From positions 1-34,234 of the forward strand of contig NZ_JACJVN010000072.1 in assembly GCF_014212015.1 (NCBI RefSeq): a stretch of DNA of 34,234 nt, written 5' to 3'. The translations under genes were made by a program, and so were the position numbers. Origin of the DNA: Cohnella lubricantis (GTDB lineage: Bacteria; Bacillota; Bacilli; Paenibacillales; Paenibacillaceae). Of this stretch, positions 26,180-34,234 are shown in pieces (positions within the stretch are counted from its first letter, which is position 1; each line of letters begins with the position of its first letter). The notes beneath the pieces were generated by a model. The model did no database searches. It saw only the letters and a program-made list of their open reading frames with translations, and was not told the origin of the DNA.

Positions 26180-26557
26180 TTACTTGCTCAGGAAGGATAG
26201 ACAGAAGAGGCAATCGCCTTCCACCCGCAAGTGACCGTAGTAAACATTGCAAATATGGAACCCTTCGTGATAAAGCCGGGCCAAATTATCGTAACCTTCC
26301 CCAACAGCGGCAGCGAGCGATCCCTTGTTCTCTTCATGATCGGCGGCGGCCGGTTCCTCCGTCGCCTCCGAAGAAGCCTCCGCTGTCGTCTCGCGCTTCA
26401 ATACTTTGCGCAATTGCTGGTTCTCGATCCGAAGACGTTGATTCTCTTCGAGCAGTTCCTTAATCTTCAGCTTAAGCTTGCCGAAGTCGGAATGCATGTT
26501 GCCCAGTTGCGATTCGAGTTCGTCCACGCGAAGGAAAATGTCATTGCTCAACCTCAA
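26180..26557 (-). CDS. yabA: Replication initiation control protein YabA
   Basis: 125 residues from a TTG at 26557; a second TTG two codons later is better spaced from GAGGTG and may be the true start. Residues 8-50 form a leucine-zipper coiled coil ([30 protein letters not shown]). The C-terminus carries the zinc site [12 protein letters not shown] and [10 protein letters not shown]. Between them is an Ala/Glu-rich linker. YabA bridges DnaA and the sliding clamp DnaN to limit re-initiation. holB and ricT are upstream. Confidence 0.95.
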   Translation of the reverse strand: MRLSNDIFLRVDELESQLGNMHSDFGKLKLKIKELLEENQRLRIENQQLRKVLKRETTAEASSEATEEPAAADHEENKGSLAAAVGEGYDNLARLYHEGFHICNVYYGHLRVEGDCLFCLSFLSK

Positions 26558-26587
26558 TACACCTCAACCATCAGGTTGTCGACCCGG

Positions 26588-27388
26588 TTACTTGACCACT
26601 ACGTCCTCAAACGACAATTCTTTGACCTTGCCAAGGTCGAACAGCTGCACGTGCACCGAACGGCTGCCGATATTCAAGCCGACAACTTTGCCTTCTCCGT
26701 GAGAAGTGACGACAACCCGGCCGACCGCCGGCATCTCTTCTCTCGCACTCTCGTAGTTGTCATGCTCGTATTTGAGGCAGCACATCAGACGTCCGCACAA
26801 CCCCGATATCTTCGTCGGATTCAGCGACAAGTTCTGATCCTTCGCCATCTTGATGGAGACAGGCTCGAAGTCTCCCAACCAAGAGGAGCAGCATAGAACT
26901 CGTCCGCATGGCCCGATTCCGCCAAGCATCTTCGCCTCGTCGCGCACGCCGATCTGCCGCAATTCAATGCGGGTCCGGAACACGCCAGCCAAATCCTTGA
27001 CCAATTCCCGGAAATCTACGCGCCCTTCGGCTGTGAAATAAAAGATGATCTTGTTCCGGTCAAACGTGTATTCCACGTCCACCAGCTTCATCTTAAGCTG
27101 ATGATCCTTGATCTTCTGCAGCCCGATCGTGAAGGCGTTCTTAGCCGCATTCCGATTCTCTTCGACGGCCTTCGCGTCGTTCTCTCCCGCTACGCGAATA
27201 ACTCTCTTAAGCGGAAGCACAACGTCGGCGTCGTCGACTTTCTTCGGGCCGATGACGACGGTGCCGTATTCGACACCCCGCGCCGTCTCTACGATGACGT
27301 GCTGATCTTTGGATACCGGATGCTCGGCGGGGTCGAAATAATAGACTTTGCCCGCTTTCTTGAAGCGGACACCGACAACATCGTACAA
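26588..27388 (-). CDS. ricT: PSP1-domain protein RicT (YaaT)
   Basis: 266 residues. PSP1 fold with conserved cysteine clusters GPCGRVLCCSSWL and GLCGRLMCCLKYEH, and MKLVDVEYTFDRNKIIFYF. In B. subtilis RicT joins RicA and RicF in an iron-sulfur complex that affects RNase Y, Spo0A phosphorylation, competence and biofilms. The start lies 4 nt after holB stops, so they are cotranscribed. Confidence 0.96.
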   Translation of the reverse strand: MYDVVGVRFKKAGKVYYFDPAEHPVSKDQHVIVETARGVEYGTVVIGPKKVDDADVVLPLKRVIRVAGENDAKAVEENRNAAKNAFTIGLQKIKDHQLKMKLVDVEYTFDRNKIIFYFTAEGRVDFRELVKDLAGVFRTRIELRQIGVRDEAKMLGGIGPCGRVLCCSSWLGDFEPVSIKMAKDQNLSLNPTKISGLCGRLMCCLKYEHDNYESAREEMPAVGRVVVTSHGEGKVVGLNIGSRSVHVQLFDLGKVKELSFEDVVVK

Positions 27389-27391
27389 AAT

Positions 27392-28369
27392 CTACCCCTC
27401 CCGCGAGTTCACCAGTAATTGCTCTAGGGCCAACTGCGGCTGCACATTTGCCTTGATGCGTCTGGCCGCCGTCAGCGTCAATTCCATCGCCCGAACCCAG
27501 CTGTCCAAGCTGCGGCTCCAGGCGTTCTTCGAGAGCCAGTCCTTCTGGTCGGCGAACACCAATCGGTCTTCGCGGCCCGTCAGGATATAAATCATATCTC
27601 TATACCACAAGGCAAGCATTTGCAACATGATGTCGATATGTTCCGCGAGAACCGTCTTAAACACCTGCTGCTGAGCCGTAAGCAGCACAGCAGGGAACCG
27701 GGACGGCATCTCCTTGCCTAATTGTATCACTACGTTTCGAGTTTCTGCAAACCAATTCTCTTGGATATAAGCGCGAGCGCCATCGAGCCCGGACGCCAGA
27801 TGGACGGCGGTCCGAGCCAGCAGCGGGGCCGCGCCTTCCGCAATAAGCGCCTGCTCAAGCTCCAGCGGATCCCCGGGCACGAATGGGACAAGCTGCGACC
27901 GCGATAGAATGGTTGGAAGTACCGCTTGTGCGCTTGGCGCGATCAGCATCGCCACGACCGGCGACGGCGGTTCTTCCAGAAATTTAAGCAGGCTGTTCGC
28001 CGCCTGCACGGTCATCGTCTCCGCGCCTTCGATTATATAAATCTTCCGGCCCGCTCCCGCGCTCCGGTAGGAGAGCTCCCGCTGCAGCTCGCGAATCTGC
28101 TCGATCTTGACGCTCGCCCCGTCCGGCGCGATCAGGTGCAGATCCGGGTGATTGCCGTGCAGCACCTTGCGGCACTCAAGGCATTCCCCGCAGGCGTCCT
28201 CGCCCTGCTTCTCGCACAGCAGCGTCTGAGCGAACGCCTGTGCCATAGCTAGGCGGCCGCTTCCGGCAGGACCCGCGAACAGGTAAGCATGCGCGACCCG
28301 CCCCGAGCGAATCGCATTCTGCAGCAGGCTGCGGGCGCGCCCTTGCCCGGGAACGTCCCGTAAGGCCAT
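27392..28369 (-). CDS. holB: DNA polymerase III subunit delta-prime
   Basis: 325 residues. AAA+ clamp-loader fold: a degenerate Walker A (GPAGSGRLAMA, with Arg where ATPases have Lys), a zinc module (CGECLECRKVLHGNH), IIEGAETMTVQAANSLLKFL and EEPPSP. The usual SRC motif reads SRS here (TILSRSQ). Delta-prime loads the sliding clamp at primer ends and does not itself bind ATP in E. coli, which fits the altered Walker A. Confidence 0.95.
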   Translation of the reverse strand: MALRDVPGQGRARSLLQNAIRSGRVAHAYLFAGPAGSGRLAMAQAFAQTLLCEKQGEDACGECLECRKVLHGNHPDLHLIAPDGASVKIEQIRELQRELSYRSAGAGRKIYIIEGAETMTVQAANSLLKFLEEPPSPVVAMLIAPSAQAVLPTILSRSQLVPFVPGDPLELEQALIAEGAAPLLARTAVHLASGLDGARAYIQENWFAETRNVVIQLGKEMPSRFPAVLLTAQQQVFKTVLAEHIDIMLQMLALWYRDMIYILTGREDRLVFADQKDWLSKNAWSRSLDSWVRAMELTLTAARRIKANVQPQLALEQLLVNSREG

Positions 28370-28390
28370 GATGTCTCAACTCCTAGTTCT

Positions 28391-28834
28391 CTAGAACACC
28401 AAATTGATTAACAGTCCGCGAATCTCGCCGACCTTCTGGAGCAGCTCCAGCCGTCCTTCTTCTGTCTGCAGCAGTTCTTCCCCAATCGACACGAGCAGCG
28501 TGTCGACCTCTTCAAGTATCTTATACCGCTTGCCCCGGCCGCGACGATCCAAGCCCTTCGTCTCCTTGAGCTTAATGCCGCGCCTGACCGTATCCTCGAG
28601 GAAGCCCTTGACCATCATCCGGTAGAGCTTCAGCTCCCGGAGCGTCATCGACCGCATGAGCCGGTCGCCCTGCTGCCGAATATCCTCCAGCTTGCGCTGC
28701 AGCTCCTCCGCGGAACGGTCTTCCTCCTGATATTGCAAGAAGTCCCCGAACGTCTGCGTCGGGGCCTGTCTCACCAGCGTCTCGCTGCGCTGAACGGATT
28801 TATTGATGGGAATATAGCCAGGCTCAATCTTCAC
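28391..28834 (-). CDS. yaaR: YaaR family protein (DUF327)
   Basis: 147 residues, largely helical: QTFGDFLQYQEEDRSAEELQ, GDRLMRSMTLRELKLYRMMV, VRRGIKLKETKGLDRRGRG and IGEELLQTEEGRLELL. Position between darA and holB matches B. subtilis yaaR. No enzymatic motif is visible and the function of the family is not established. Confidence 0.9.
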   Translation of the reverse strand: MKIEPGYIPINKSVQRSETLVRQAPTQTFGDFLQYQEEDRSAEELQRKLEDIRQQGDRLMRSMTLRELKLYRMMVKGFLEDTVRRGIKLKETKGLDRRGRGKRYKILEEVDTLLVSIGEELLQTEEGRLELLQKVGEIRGLLINLVF

Positions 28835-28854
28835 AAGCGATCACCGCAGCTTTA

Positions 28855-29220
<366 letters not shown>

Positions 29221-29277
29221 CTACCTTATTAAGTTTGACGCGGAGGAGCCGAATTCCTTTATTCCTTCCGGGCAGGA

Positions 29278-29907
29278 TCAAGATAACTTGGCGGCGACGA
29301 TCTCCCACGCTTCCTTCGCGACCGCATCCGCAGGATGCATCGCATCAATCGTCACGATTCGCTCCGGGCTGCGTGCCGCCACCAGCTGGTAGCCTTCGCG
29401 CACGCGCCGGTGGAACGCAAGGCTCTCCACGTCGAGGCGATTGACCTCGCGCGAGCCATTAGCGCTGATCCGGGCGAGCCCCGCTTCGGGATCCATGTCG
29501 AGATACAGCGTCAGATCCGGCTCCCAGCCGTCCGTCGCGAACCGGTTAATCTCCGCCACCTCCTCGATGCCAAGACCGCGGGCATAACCTTGATAAGCGA
29601 GGCTGCTGTCGACGAACCGATCGCAGATGACCGTCGTTCCCCGCTCCAGCGCGGGGATCACCTTCTCCGCCAGATGCTGCCTGCGGGCAGCGGCGTATAG
29701 AAGCGCTTCCGTTCGCGCATCCATGGCCGTATTCTCGCGCGACAGCAGGACGCTGCGGATCGCTTCAGCGATCGGAATGCCGCCCGGCTCGCGCGTAATC
29801 ATCGCCTCGCGGCCCGCTTGCTTCAGCTTCTCTGTCAGAGAGGCGATCAGCGTCGTTTTTCCCGACCCTTCTCCGCCTTCGATCGTGATGAACATCCCTC
29901 TCGGCAC
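29278..29907 (-). CDS. tmk: Thymidylate kinase
   Basis: 209 residues from a GTG at 29907, preferred because GGAAGGAG lies 8 nt upstream; an ATG at 29928 overlaps the previous stop (ATGA) and is the alternative. P-loop [15 protein letters not shown], the DR-containing [19 protein letters not shown] and a LID-like [12 protein letters not shown]. It phosphorylates dTMP to dTDP. It follows a GT-C-like membrane protein instead of yaaO directly. Confidence 0.96.
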   Translation of the reverse strand: MPRGMFITIEGGEGSGKTTLIASLTEKLKQAGREAMITREPGGIPIAEAIRSVLLSRENTAMDARTEALLYAAARRQHLAEKVIPALERGTTVICDRFVDSSLAYQGYARGLGIEEVAEINRFATDGWEPDLTLYLDMDPEAGLARISANGSREVNRLDVESLAFHRRVREGYQLVAARSPERIVTIDAMHPADAVAKEAWEIVAAKLS

Positions 29908-29924
29908 TGCGGCTGCTCCTTCCG

Positions 29925-31382
29925 TCATTCCCCGTTGCGTATCGTCAACATTCTCATGATTCCATAACATGCGCCGACTAGGACGCTTACTACCATCATA
30001 TCAAAGCACACGTTAAACATAAACAAGTGCTTGCCGAGATCCGCCTCTCCGTCCCCGATGAGCGGAATAGCGAAGGCGAACGCGCCTGACAGCGCGACGA
30101 CAGCAAGCGTCTCCGGCACGAGCCGCGCCCGTCTGGAAGGCGCCCGCATCCGCCAGATGGCCAGACCGGCAATGTACAGCGCATATATGGAGGCGAACCA
30201 GGTCAGCGAATGCGGCATTTGATGCGCTTTCCACTGACTCCAGGAGCTGAATTGATAGCTTAAAGCTCTCGGCGGCTTCCCTTCCTGCATCTCGTAATTT
30301 CCCAGGTAATAGGGACGGATGGAAGCGCCTGCGGCTGCAGCCTTGCGCAACTTGTCGACGAAGCGGTCCGGATGCTTCAAGTAGAACAGCGCGATATCCT
30401 TATGTTCGACCTGATCCAACACTTCCCGCCGAAGCGCAGGGTTCGACTGGGGAATGACGGTTCCTGTCTCGTAGTAGTTCGTGCCTGCCAGACCCTCGTA
30501 CTTCTCCGGAATGCCGAGCTCCTGCATATCCTTCGCGACGTCGGGAGAATCTTTAAGCACGCCGTAGAAAATCGTTTGGTACCGATTGGCATGCACCAAT
30601 CGGTCGGGGGCGAACACGAGCATGATCGCCGCGCATGCCGTGAGCAGGCAGATACCCGTTATCGTCTGGCGTCTCCAGCTGCGGTCCGGACGAAGCGGCA
30701 TCATTCGCCAGACGAGGAGCGCGAAGGCGAAGCCTAGCGGCGCATTCTGGATTTTTGCCGTCGCCACGGCTAACGTCGCTCCGATGAATAGGGCGAGCAT
30801 GCGTCTGGACGGCATATCGGCGGAGGCCAATGCGATGGCTGAGGCCGCGGTCAACAGCATGCCGATCAGCGCGTACGGCTCGCCGAAGAACGATTGGAAG
30901 TAAGCGGCGTAGCCGATGTCGCCGAACACCCAGACGATCGCCGCCGCTGTGAAGGCCGCCAGGAAGGCGGTCAACTTGCGGCTTGAGAGGAGCGGCGAAT
31001 GGCGGACGAACAAGGCGATCGCCAGCAGCAGCAGAGCGGTATAGCAGGCGCCGATGAACCGTATATCGTAGTGGTGCCAGCTGAAGATGCGAGAGATCCA
31101 GCCCGATACCGCGACCAGCAGCACATGCGTGGACACGTATCCCCCGTGGGTATATCCTCCATATGCCCATATCGTATGAGAATAGGCAAAATAACGTTCG
31201 TCGTACGGTTCGTTCTTATCGAGCGGCGCAATGCCGGAGATGCCGATGACGCGGTTGAAGTCCCCGTTGTCGGCCATTCCGATAACGGGAGGGATCATGA
31301 TGAGGTAAATGATAAGTCCGCCTGCCGCGATAACGCCGAGCCAAGCGATACTCTTGCGAACATCCCGATGATTGCGTAGCAT
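29925..31382 (-). CDS. Polytopic membrane protein, GT-C glycosyltransferase-like
   Basis: 485 residues with roughly ten hydrophobic helices and a large outside loop of about 130 residues (around 265-390) before the last helices. After the first helix it reads [11 protein letters not shown]; an acidic pair at this place is typical of GT-C enzymes that use polyprenyl-phosphate sugars. No close named family is certain; WsfD-like hexose transferases are a possibility from memory. The gene sits between the decarboxylase (24 nt apart) and tmk (about 17 nt), positions that adjoin each other in B. subtilis, so it was probably inserted and is cotranscribed with tmk. Confidence 0.8.
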   Translation of the reverse strand: MLRNHRDVRKSIAWLGVIAAGGLIIYLIMIPPVIGMADNGDFNRVIGISGIAPLDKNEPYDERYFAYSHTIWAYGGYTHGGYVSTHVLLVAVSGWISRIFSWHHYDIRFIGACYTALLLLAIALFVRHSPLLSSRKLTAFLAAFTAAAIVWVFGDIGYAAYFQSFFGEPYALIGMLLTAASAIALASADMPSRRMLALFIGATLAVATAKIQNAPLGFAFALLVWRMMPLRPDRSWRRQTITGICLLTACAAIMLVFAPDRLVHANRYQTIFYGVLKDSPDVAKDMQELGIPEKYEGLAGTNYYETGTVIPQSNPALRREVLDQVEHKDIALFYLKHPDRFVDKLRKAAAAGASIRPYYLGNYEMQEGKPPRALSYQFSSWSQWKAHQMPHSLTWFASIYALYIAGLAIWRMRAPSRRARLVPETLAVVALSGAFAFAIPLIGDGEADLGKHLFMFNVCFDMMVVSVLVGACYGIMRMLTIRNGE

Positions 31383-31406
31383 GGCGACCTCCTTGGTAAC
31401 CCTAGC

Positions 31407-32993
31407 TTAGCTGTCTTCCTGCCGCGCTACTTGCAGCGTCTTCAGCGATGCATCCGCCGCGCCTTGGATGCGGGCTCCCTCCTTGCGCCATAGCGCCAGC
31501 CTCACCACCGTCTCTGCCGTGACCGTCTCACCGGGATAGAGAACCGGTATGCCCGGCGGATAAGGAATCACCCACTCGCCGCATCTTCTGCCTACGGCCT
31601 TCTCTAGCTCGACCGCTTCCGTATTGAACACATCCCGGCTCAATCTCGCCGGTTCGGGGATCGTCTCCTCTACCCGCCCGCGCACCGACGCCATGGCGAT
31701 GGATCCCGCCGGCTCCCCCTGTCTATCCGTCACGTGCCATGATAGCCCAGCTCCTCTTTGGCTGTCCGCCGCATAGCGCGGCTTAACCGTCGCTATGCCA
31801 TCATCCGCTGCCGCTGCCTCCCGAACGCGCTCCTCCAGCCGGTAAACGGCCGCAATCTCCTGCAGCGCCTGCAGCAGCGCCTCTCCATCCTCAGGCCGCG
31901 TGCCGGCGCCGAGGGCCAGTACAACGTAGCGGGCGTCGGCCATCTCCGCGACGCAGCCTCGCTGCTCCAGCTCCCGCTGCAGCTCGAATCCGTCGAGGAC
32001 TCCCGCAGCATCGAATAGAACGAGCTTGAGCGGATCCTGCTCTAACCCCACGTCCTCGTTCGGCACGTCGACAACGCCGAACGGCGATCCTCGCAGCGTA
32101 CTGCGCACTTCCTGCGCAGTCGCTAGTGCCGCTTCGAAGCACTGCTCCTGCCTCGTGTGCAGCTCCCGCCGCGCCAAGTCCAGCGACGCCATGATCGGGT
32201 ACGACGGACTAGAGCTCTGAAGCATGCGCAGATGCTGCCGGATGGCTTCACGAGGGACGCGCCTGCCCTGAAGATGAAGCCAAGCGCCCATCGTCATGGC
32301 GGACAGCATCTTGTGCGCAGACTGCACAACCACATCCGCCCCAGCCGCTAGCGCGCTTCCGGGCAGTGCCGGATGATGCCCGAAGTGCGGCCCGTGAGCC
32401 TCGTCGACTAAGACGGGAATTCCCTGCTCATGCGACGCTTGAATCATTCTCTCCAGCCGTACACTCAATCCATAGTAGTTCGGATTGCTGAGTACAAGCG
32501 CCTTCGCTTCTGGATACCGCTGCAAGGCCGACCTCACCGACTCCAGCGTTGGAGCGGTGGCCAACCCCGATTGCGGGTCGATCGCAGGAGGCAGGAACAC
32601 CGCCCTCGCGTCCGCCAGCATTAGCGCATGGATAATCGATTTATGTACGTTGCGTTGGACGAGCAGAACATCTCCAGATCGGCAGACGCCGAGGATCATC
32701 GCCAGGTTGCCCGCTGTGCTGCCGCCCACGAGCAGACGGCTCTCCTCCGCGCCGAAGCAATGGGCCGTCAGCTTCTCGGCTTCCGCGATCACCCCTTCCG
32801 GATGGTGCAGATCATCCGTACCGGACAGCTCCGTCAAGTCGATCGGCAGCAGTTCGGCGTAGCGCCGCTTCGCTGCCTCAACCGACCACGCGGCGCGCTG
32901 CTTATGGCCGGGCACGTGGAATGGGGCCGTCCGGCGCTTCGCGTGATTCTCCAGCGCTTCGAACAGCGGAGCTCGCATCGGGTCCAATGTCAT
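31407..32993 (-). CDS. Orn/Lys/Arg decarboxylase family protein (YaaO-like)
   Basis: 528 residues from ATG 32993; the upstream extension reads as non-conserved sequence. Fold-type I PLP enzyme: TAPFHVPGHKQ near the N-terminus, DLTELSGTDDLHHPEG, GGSTAGNLAMIL, DEAHGPHFGHHP and the PLP lysine in VVQSAHKMLSAMT. The C-terminal domain has IPYPPGIPVLYPGE. Family members decarboxylate arginine, lysine or ornithine; the substrate here is not determined. It follows gin, as yaaO follows csfB/xpaC/yaaN in B. subtilis. Confidence 0.93.
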   Translation of the reverse strand: MTLDPMRAPLFEALENHAKRRTAPFHVPGHKQRAAWSVEAAKRRYAELLPIDLTELSGTDDLHHPEGVIAEAEKLTAHCFGAEESRLLVGGSTAGNLAMILGVCRSGDVLLVQRNVHKSIIHALMLADARAVFLPPAIDPQSGLATAPTLESVRSALQRYPEAKALVLSNPNYYGLSVRLERMIQASHEQGIPVLVDEAHGPHFGHHPALPGSALAAGADVVVQSAHKMLSAMTMGAWLHLQGRRVPREAIRQHLRMLQSSSPSYPIMASLDLARRELHTRQEQCFEAALATAQEVRSTLRGSPFGVVDVPNEDVGLEQDPLKLVLFDAAGVLDGFELQRELEQRGCVAEMADARYVVLALGAGTRPEDGEALLQALQEIAAVYRLEERVREAAAADDGIATVKPRYAADSQRGAGLSWHVTDRQGEPAGSIAMASVRGRVEETIPEPARLSRDVFNTEAVELEKAVGRRCGEWVIPYPPGIPVLYPGETVTAETVVRLALWRKEGARIQGAADASLKTLQVARQEDS

Positions 32994-33082
32994 ATTCTTT
33001 CTCAACCTCTCCCATAACTTAAACCATACGGGTTCAGTATACCAAAAATGTGCAAAAACAAATCCTCCGAAAGCCAATCAAG

Positions 33083-33117
33083 CAGAAAGCCAGCTCCGCG
33101 TCTACGGAACTGGCTTC
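33083..33117 (-). terminator. Rho-independent terminator after gin
   Basis: Minus-strand AGCCAGTTCCG pairs with CGGAGCTGGCT (one G-U) around a short loop, followed by TTTCTG. Confidence 0.78.
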
Positions 33118-33173
33118 TATGCCGCTTGCTCGCAACTTAACCTATAACGGCGATTCTCCCTAACTCGGTCGCC

Positions 33174-33365
33174 TCAGGCATGGAATCTGACCCAGATCTG
33201 CCGAAGCTGCCGGATGAAGAACGGGTACTTCTCATCCTCTACCTTCGTTCGCACCATCTCGGACTCGCACGACGAACATATGAATTCGCTCACAATATGA
33301 ATGCCTTCTTCTCTCGGTTGGCCGCAGACGATACAGGTCCTAGTCTCTTCCTGATCCATTGCCAT
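33174..33365 (-). CDS. csfB: Anti-sigma factor Gin (CsfB)
   Basis: 63 residues with two CxxC pairs in the Gin arrangement (TCIVCGQPREEGIHIV and FICSSCESEMV), a zinc-binding core. Gin inhibits sigma-G (and sigma-E) to prevent premature or misplaced activity. A sigma-F/sigma-G-like promoter lies upstream and a terminator downstream, so it is monocistronic. The ATG two codons later is an alternative start. Confidence 0.92.
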   Translation of the reverse strand: MAMDQEETRTCIVCGQPREEGIHIVSEFICSSCESEMVRTKVEDEKYPFFIRQLRQIWVRFHA

Positions 33366-33393
33366 CCCTGCCTTCTATAATCATAATACTATG

Positions 33394-33424
33394 CAGTATG
33401 GAACGAATTCTATGAAAATATACA
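33394..33424 (-). promoter_or_regulatory. Candidate sigma-F/sigma-G promoter of gin
   Basis: Minus-strand TGTATA (33419-33424), an 18-nt spacer and CATACTG (33394-33400) against TGHATA and CATACTA. csfB is sigma-F dependent in B. subtilis. Confidence 0.6.
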
Positions 33425-33498
33425 TGATAGCATAACAATCACGACGCCTGCCGCCGATAGAAAAAGACAGGATCGATGCGAGAACGAGGGGAATAGCC

Positions 33499-34026
33499 AT
33501 GCCGGAGCAACAACAAGAGCGAGACGCGACAATCTATCACTACAAGCTGGTGCGCAAGATACCGCTTCGGCCGGAAGCGAAGTATAGTTACCTGTCGACA
33601 GGCATCATCGGACTGGCCTCTATCTCCGTCATATATGGCTGGAAGGGACTGCTGTATGCGATTGCGGGCCTGCTGCTCATGTTCATCGTACACGCGATTG
33701 TGCTTCGCATTACTTTAAGGCGAGTGGATGAGTTGTCGGAGCGGAGGTGGGCCATTCGGTTCGATCTGCCTTGGTTCGGTCCGCTTCCTGTGTTGGACAC
33801 GCTGCTGTCGCTGTTCCGCAGACTGCACTTCCATCTGCTGCTCATCGGCTGCTGCTTCGCAGGACTGTGCTACCCTTGGTCGCCCTCCGCCCTTCTGGTC
33901 TCGCTCGTCTTCTGGCATATCTGGCTGTTGGCCCCGCGATTTAATCTGCTGCTTCGCATTCGCCGCGAGAGAGGTGATGGCGTCATTCGGCTCGCTTCCA
34001 CGGAAGTCTCGTATTATCATCGATAA
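33499..34026 (+). CDS. Uncharacterised four-helix membrane protein
   Basis: 175 residues; GAGGGGAATAGCC precedes the ATG. Four hydrophobic segments at about 33-50, 52-70, 110-128 and 130-146, with a basic amphipathic N-terminus (YHYKLVRKIPLRPEAK) and a basic tail. A conserved-looking DLPWFGPLPVLD lies between helices 2 and 3. No domain is recognised. It is transcribed opposite gin and toward the 5S rRNA terminator, with its own terminator. Confidence 0.75.
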   Translation: MPEQQQERDATIYHYKLVRKIPLRPEAKYSYLSTGIIGLASISVIYGWKGLLYAIAGLLLMFIVHAIVLRITLRRVDELSERRWAIRFDLPWFGPLPVLDTLLSLFRRLHFHLLLIGCCFAGLCYPWSPSALLVSLVFWHIWLLAPRFNLLLRIRRERGDGVIRLASTEVSYYHR

Positions 34027-34039
34027 CGCGTCGTCTGCC

Positions 34040-34065
34040 GCATCCCGTTCTCGGGGTGCTTTTTT
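34040..34065 (+). terminator. Rho-independent terminator of the plus-strand membrane protein gene
   Basis: GCATCCCG pairs with CGGGGTGC (one G-U pair) around TTCT, followed by six T. Confidence 0.85.
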
Positions 34066-34157
34066 ATTTCCTCAGAAAATGTAACTTTTGCCGCGCAAAG
34101 CAATCGCTTCGCAGAGCCCGCTCACCGATAATCCCGTGAGCCTGCATTCGAATATAA

Positions 34158-34191
34158 CGAAAAGAGGAGACCCGAATCGGATCTCCTCTTC
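34158..34191 (-). terminator. rRNA operon terminator
   Basis: Minus-strand AGAGGAGA-CCGA arm pairs with TCGG-TCTCCTCT, followed by TTTTCG, just after the 5S rRNA 3' end. Confidence 0.85.
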
Positions 34192-34205
34192 TTCCTATAT
34201 AGCCG

Positions 34206-34234
34206 GCCCGGCAGCGTCCTACTCTCCCAGGACC
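34206..34234 (-). rRNA. rrf: 5S ribosomal RNA, 3' end only
   Basis: The minus strand reads GGTCCTGGGAGAGTAGGACG followed by CTGCCGGGC, the standard 3' end of Firmicute 5S rRNA; the rest lies beyond the window. In B. subtilis rrnA also ends just before csfB. Confidence 0.9.

Noticed and set aside
27392..28369. HolB as a defective ATPase because of Arg in Walker A and SRS for SRC
   Set aside because: Delta-prime subunits commonly have degenerate nucleotide sites, so this alone does not indicate a broken gene.

Overview
The window is a stretch of a GC-rich, endospore-forming Firmicute chromosome, most likely Paenibacillus, Cohnella or a close relative. Nearly every gene has its counterpart in the Bacillus subtilis origin-proximal segment running from the rrnA 5S gene through csfB, yaaO, tmk, darA, yaaR, holB, ricT, yabA, yabB, rsmI, abrB, tatD, yabE, rnmV, rsmA, yabG, veg, sspF, ispE, purR, ridA, spoVG, glmU, prs, ctc, pth, fin, mfd and spoVT to yabM. 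Read on the minus strand from 34234 down to 1, the order is almost unchanged. Species assignment is inference from gene order and protein similarity recalled from memory; no database was searched.

Right end (about 29.2-34.2 kb): the 3' end of a 5S rRNA with its terminator, a plus-strand membrane protein, the anti-sigma factor Gin, a YaaO-type decarboxylase, an extra polytopic membrane protein of GT-C glycosyltransferase character, and tmk. Next (24.2-29.2 kb) comes a compact cluster: darA, yaaR, holB, ricT, yabA, trmN6, rsmI. abrB (plus strand) and an HD-domain phosphohydrolase (minus strand) are divergent around a 320-bp region rich in Spo0A boxes. tatD follows, then a c-di-AMP (ydaO) riboswitch controlling yabE. 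An acyltransferase-3 membrane protein sits between yabE and rnmV-rsmA. Then come yabG, veg, sspF, ispE, purR, ridA, spoVG, glmU, prs, ctc, pth, fin, mfd, prsA, spoVT and a truncated yabM-like flippase at the left edge.

The genes mix core housekeeping (transcription-coupled repair, PRPP and UDP-GlcNAc synthesis, isoprenoids, rRNA and tRNA modification, clamp loading, dTMP kinase) with sporulation control. Promoters readable by eye fit that: sigma-H before spoVG, sigma-F types before fin and gin, sigma-G types before spoVT and sspF, sigma-K before yabG, tandem sigma-A promoters before veg, and sigma-A plus tandem 0A boxes at abrB. A c-di-AMP receptor protein (DarA) and a c-di-AMP riboswitch lie in the same neighbourhood.

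Differences from the B. subtilis layout: no metS beside tatD, no yazA between trmN6 and rsmI, and additions of prsA, an acyltransferase, the GT-C-like protein and the HD-domain gene. The least explained structure is a 51-bp tandem array of hairpin-forming units (2252-2455) between the prsA terminator and the spoVT promoter, with base changes in the stems that largely preserve pairing. A separate, exactly 9-bp periodic repeat spans the 3' end of spoVT.
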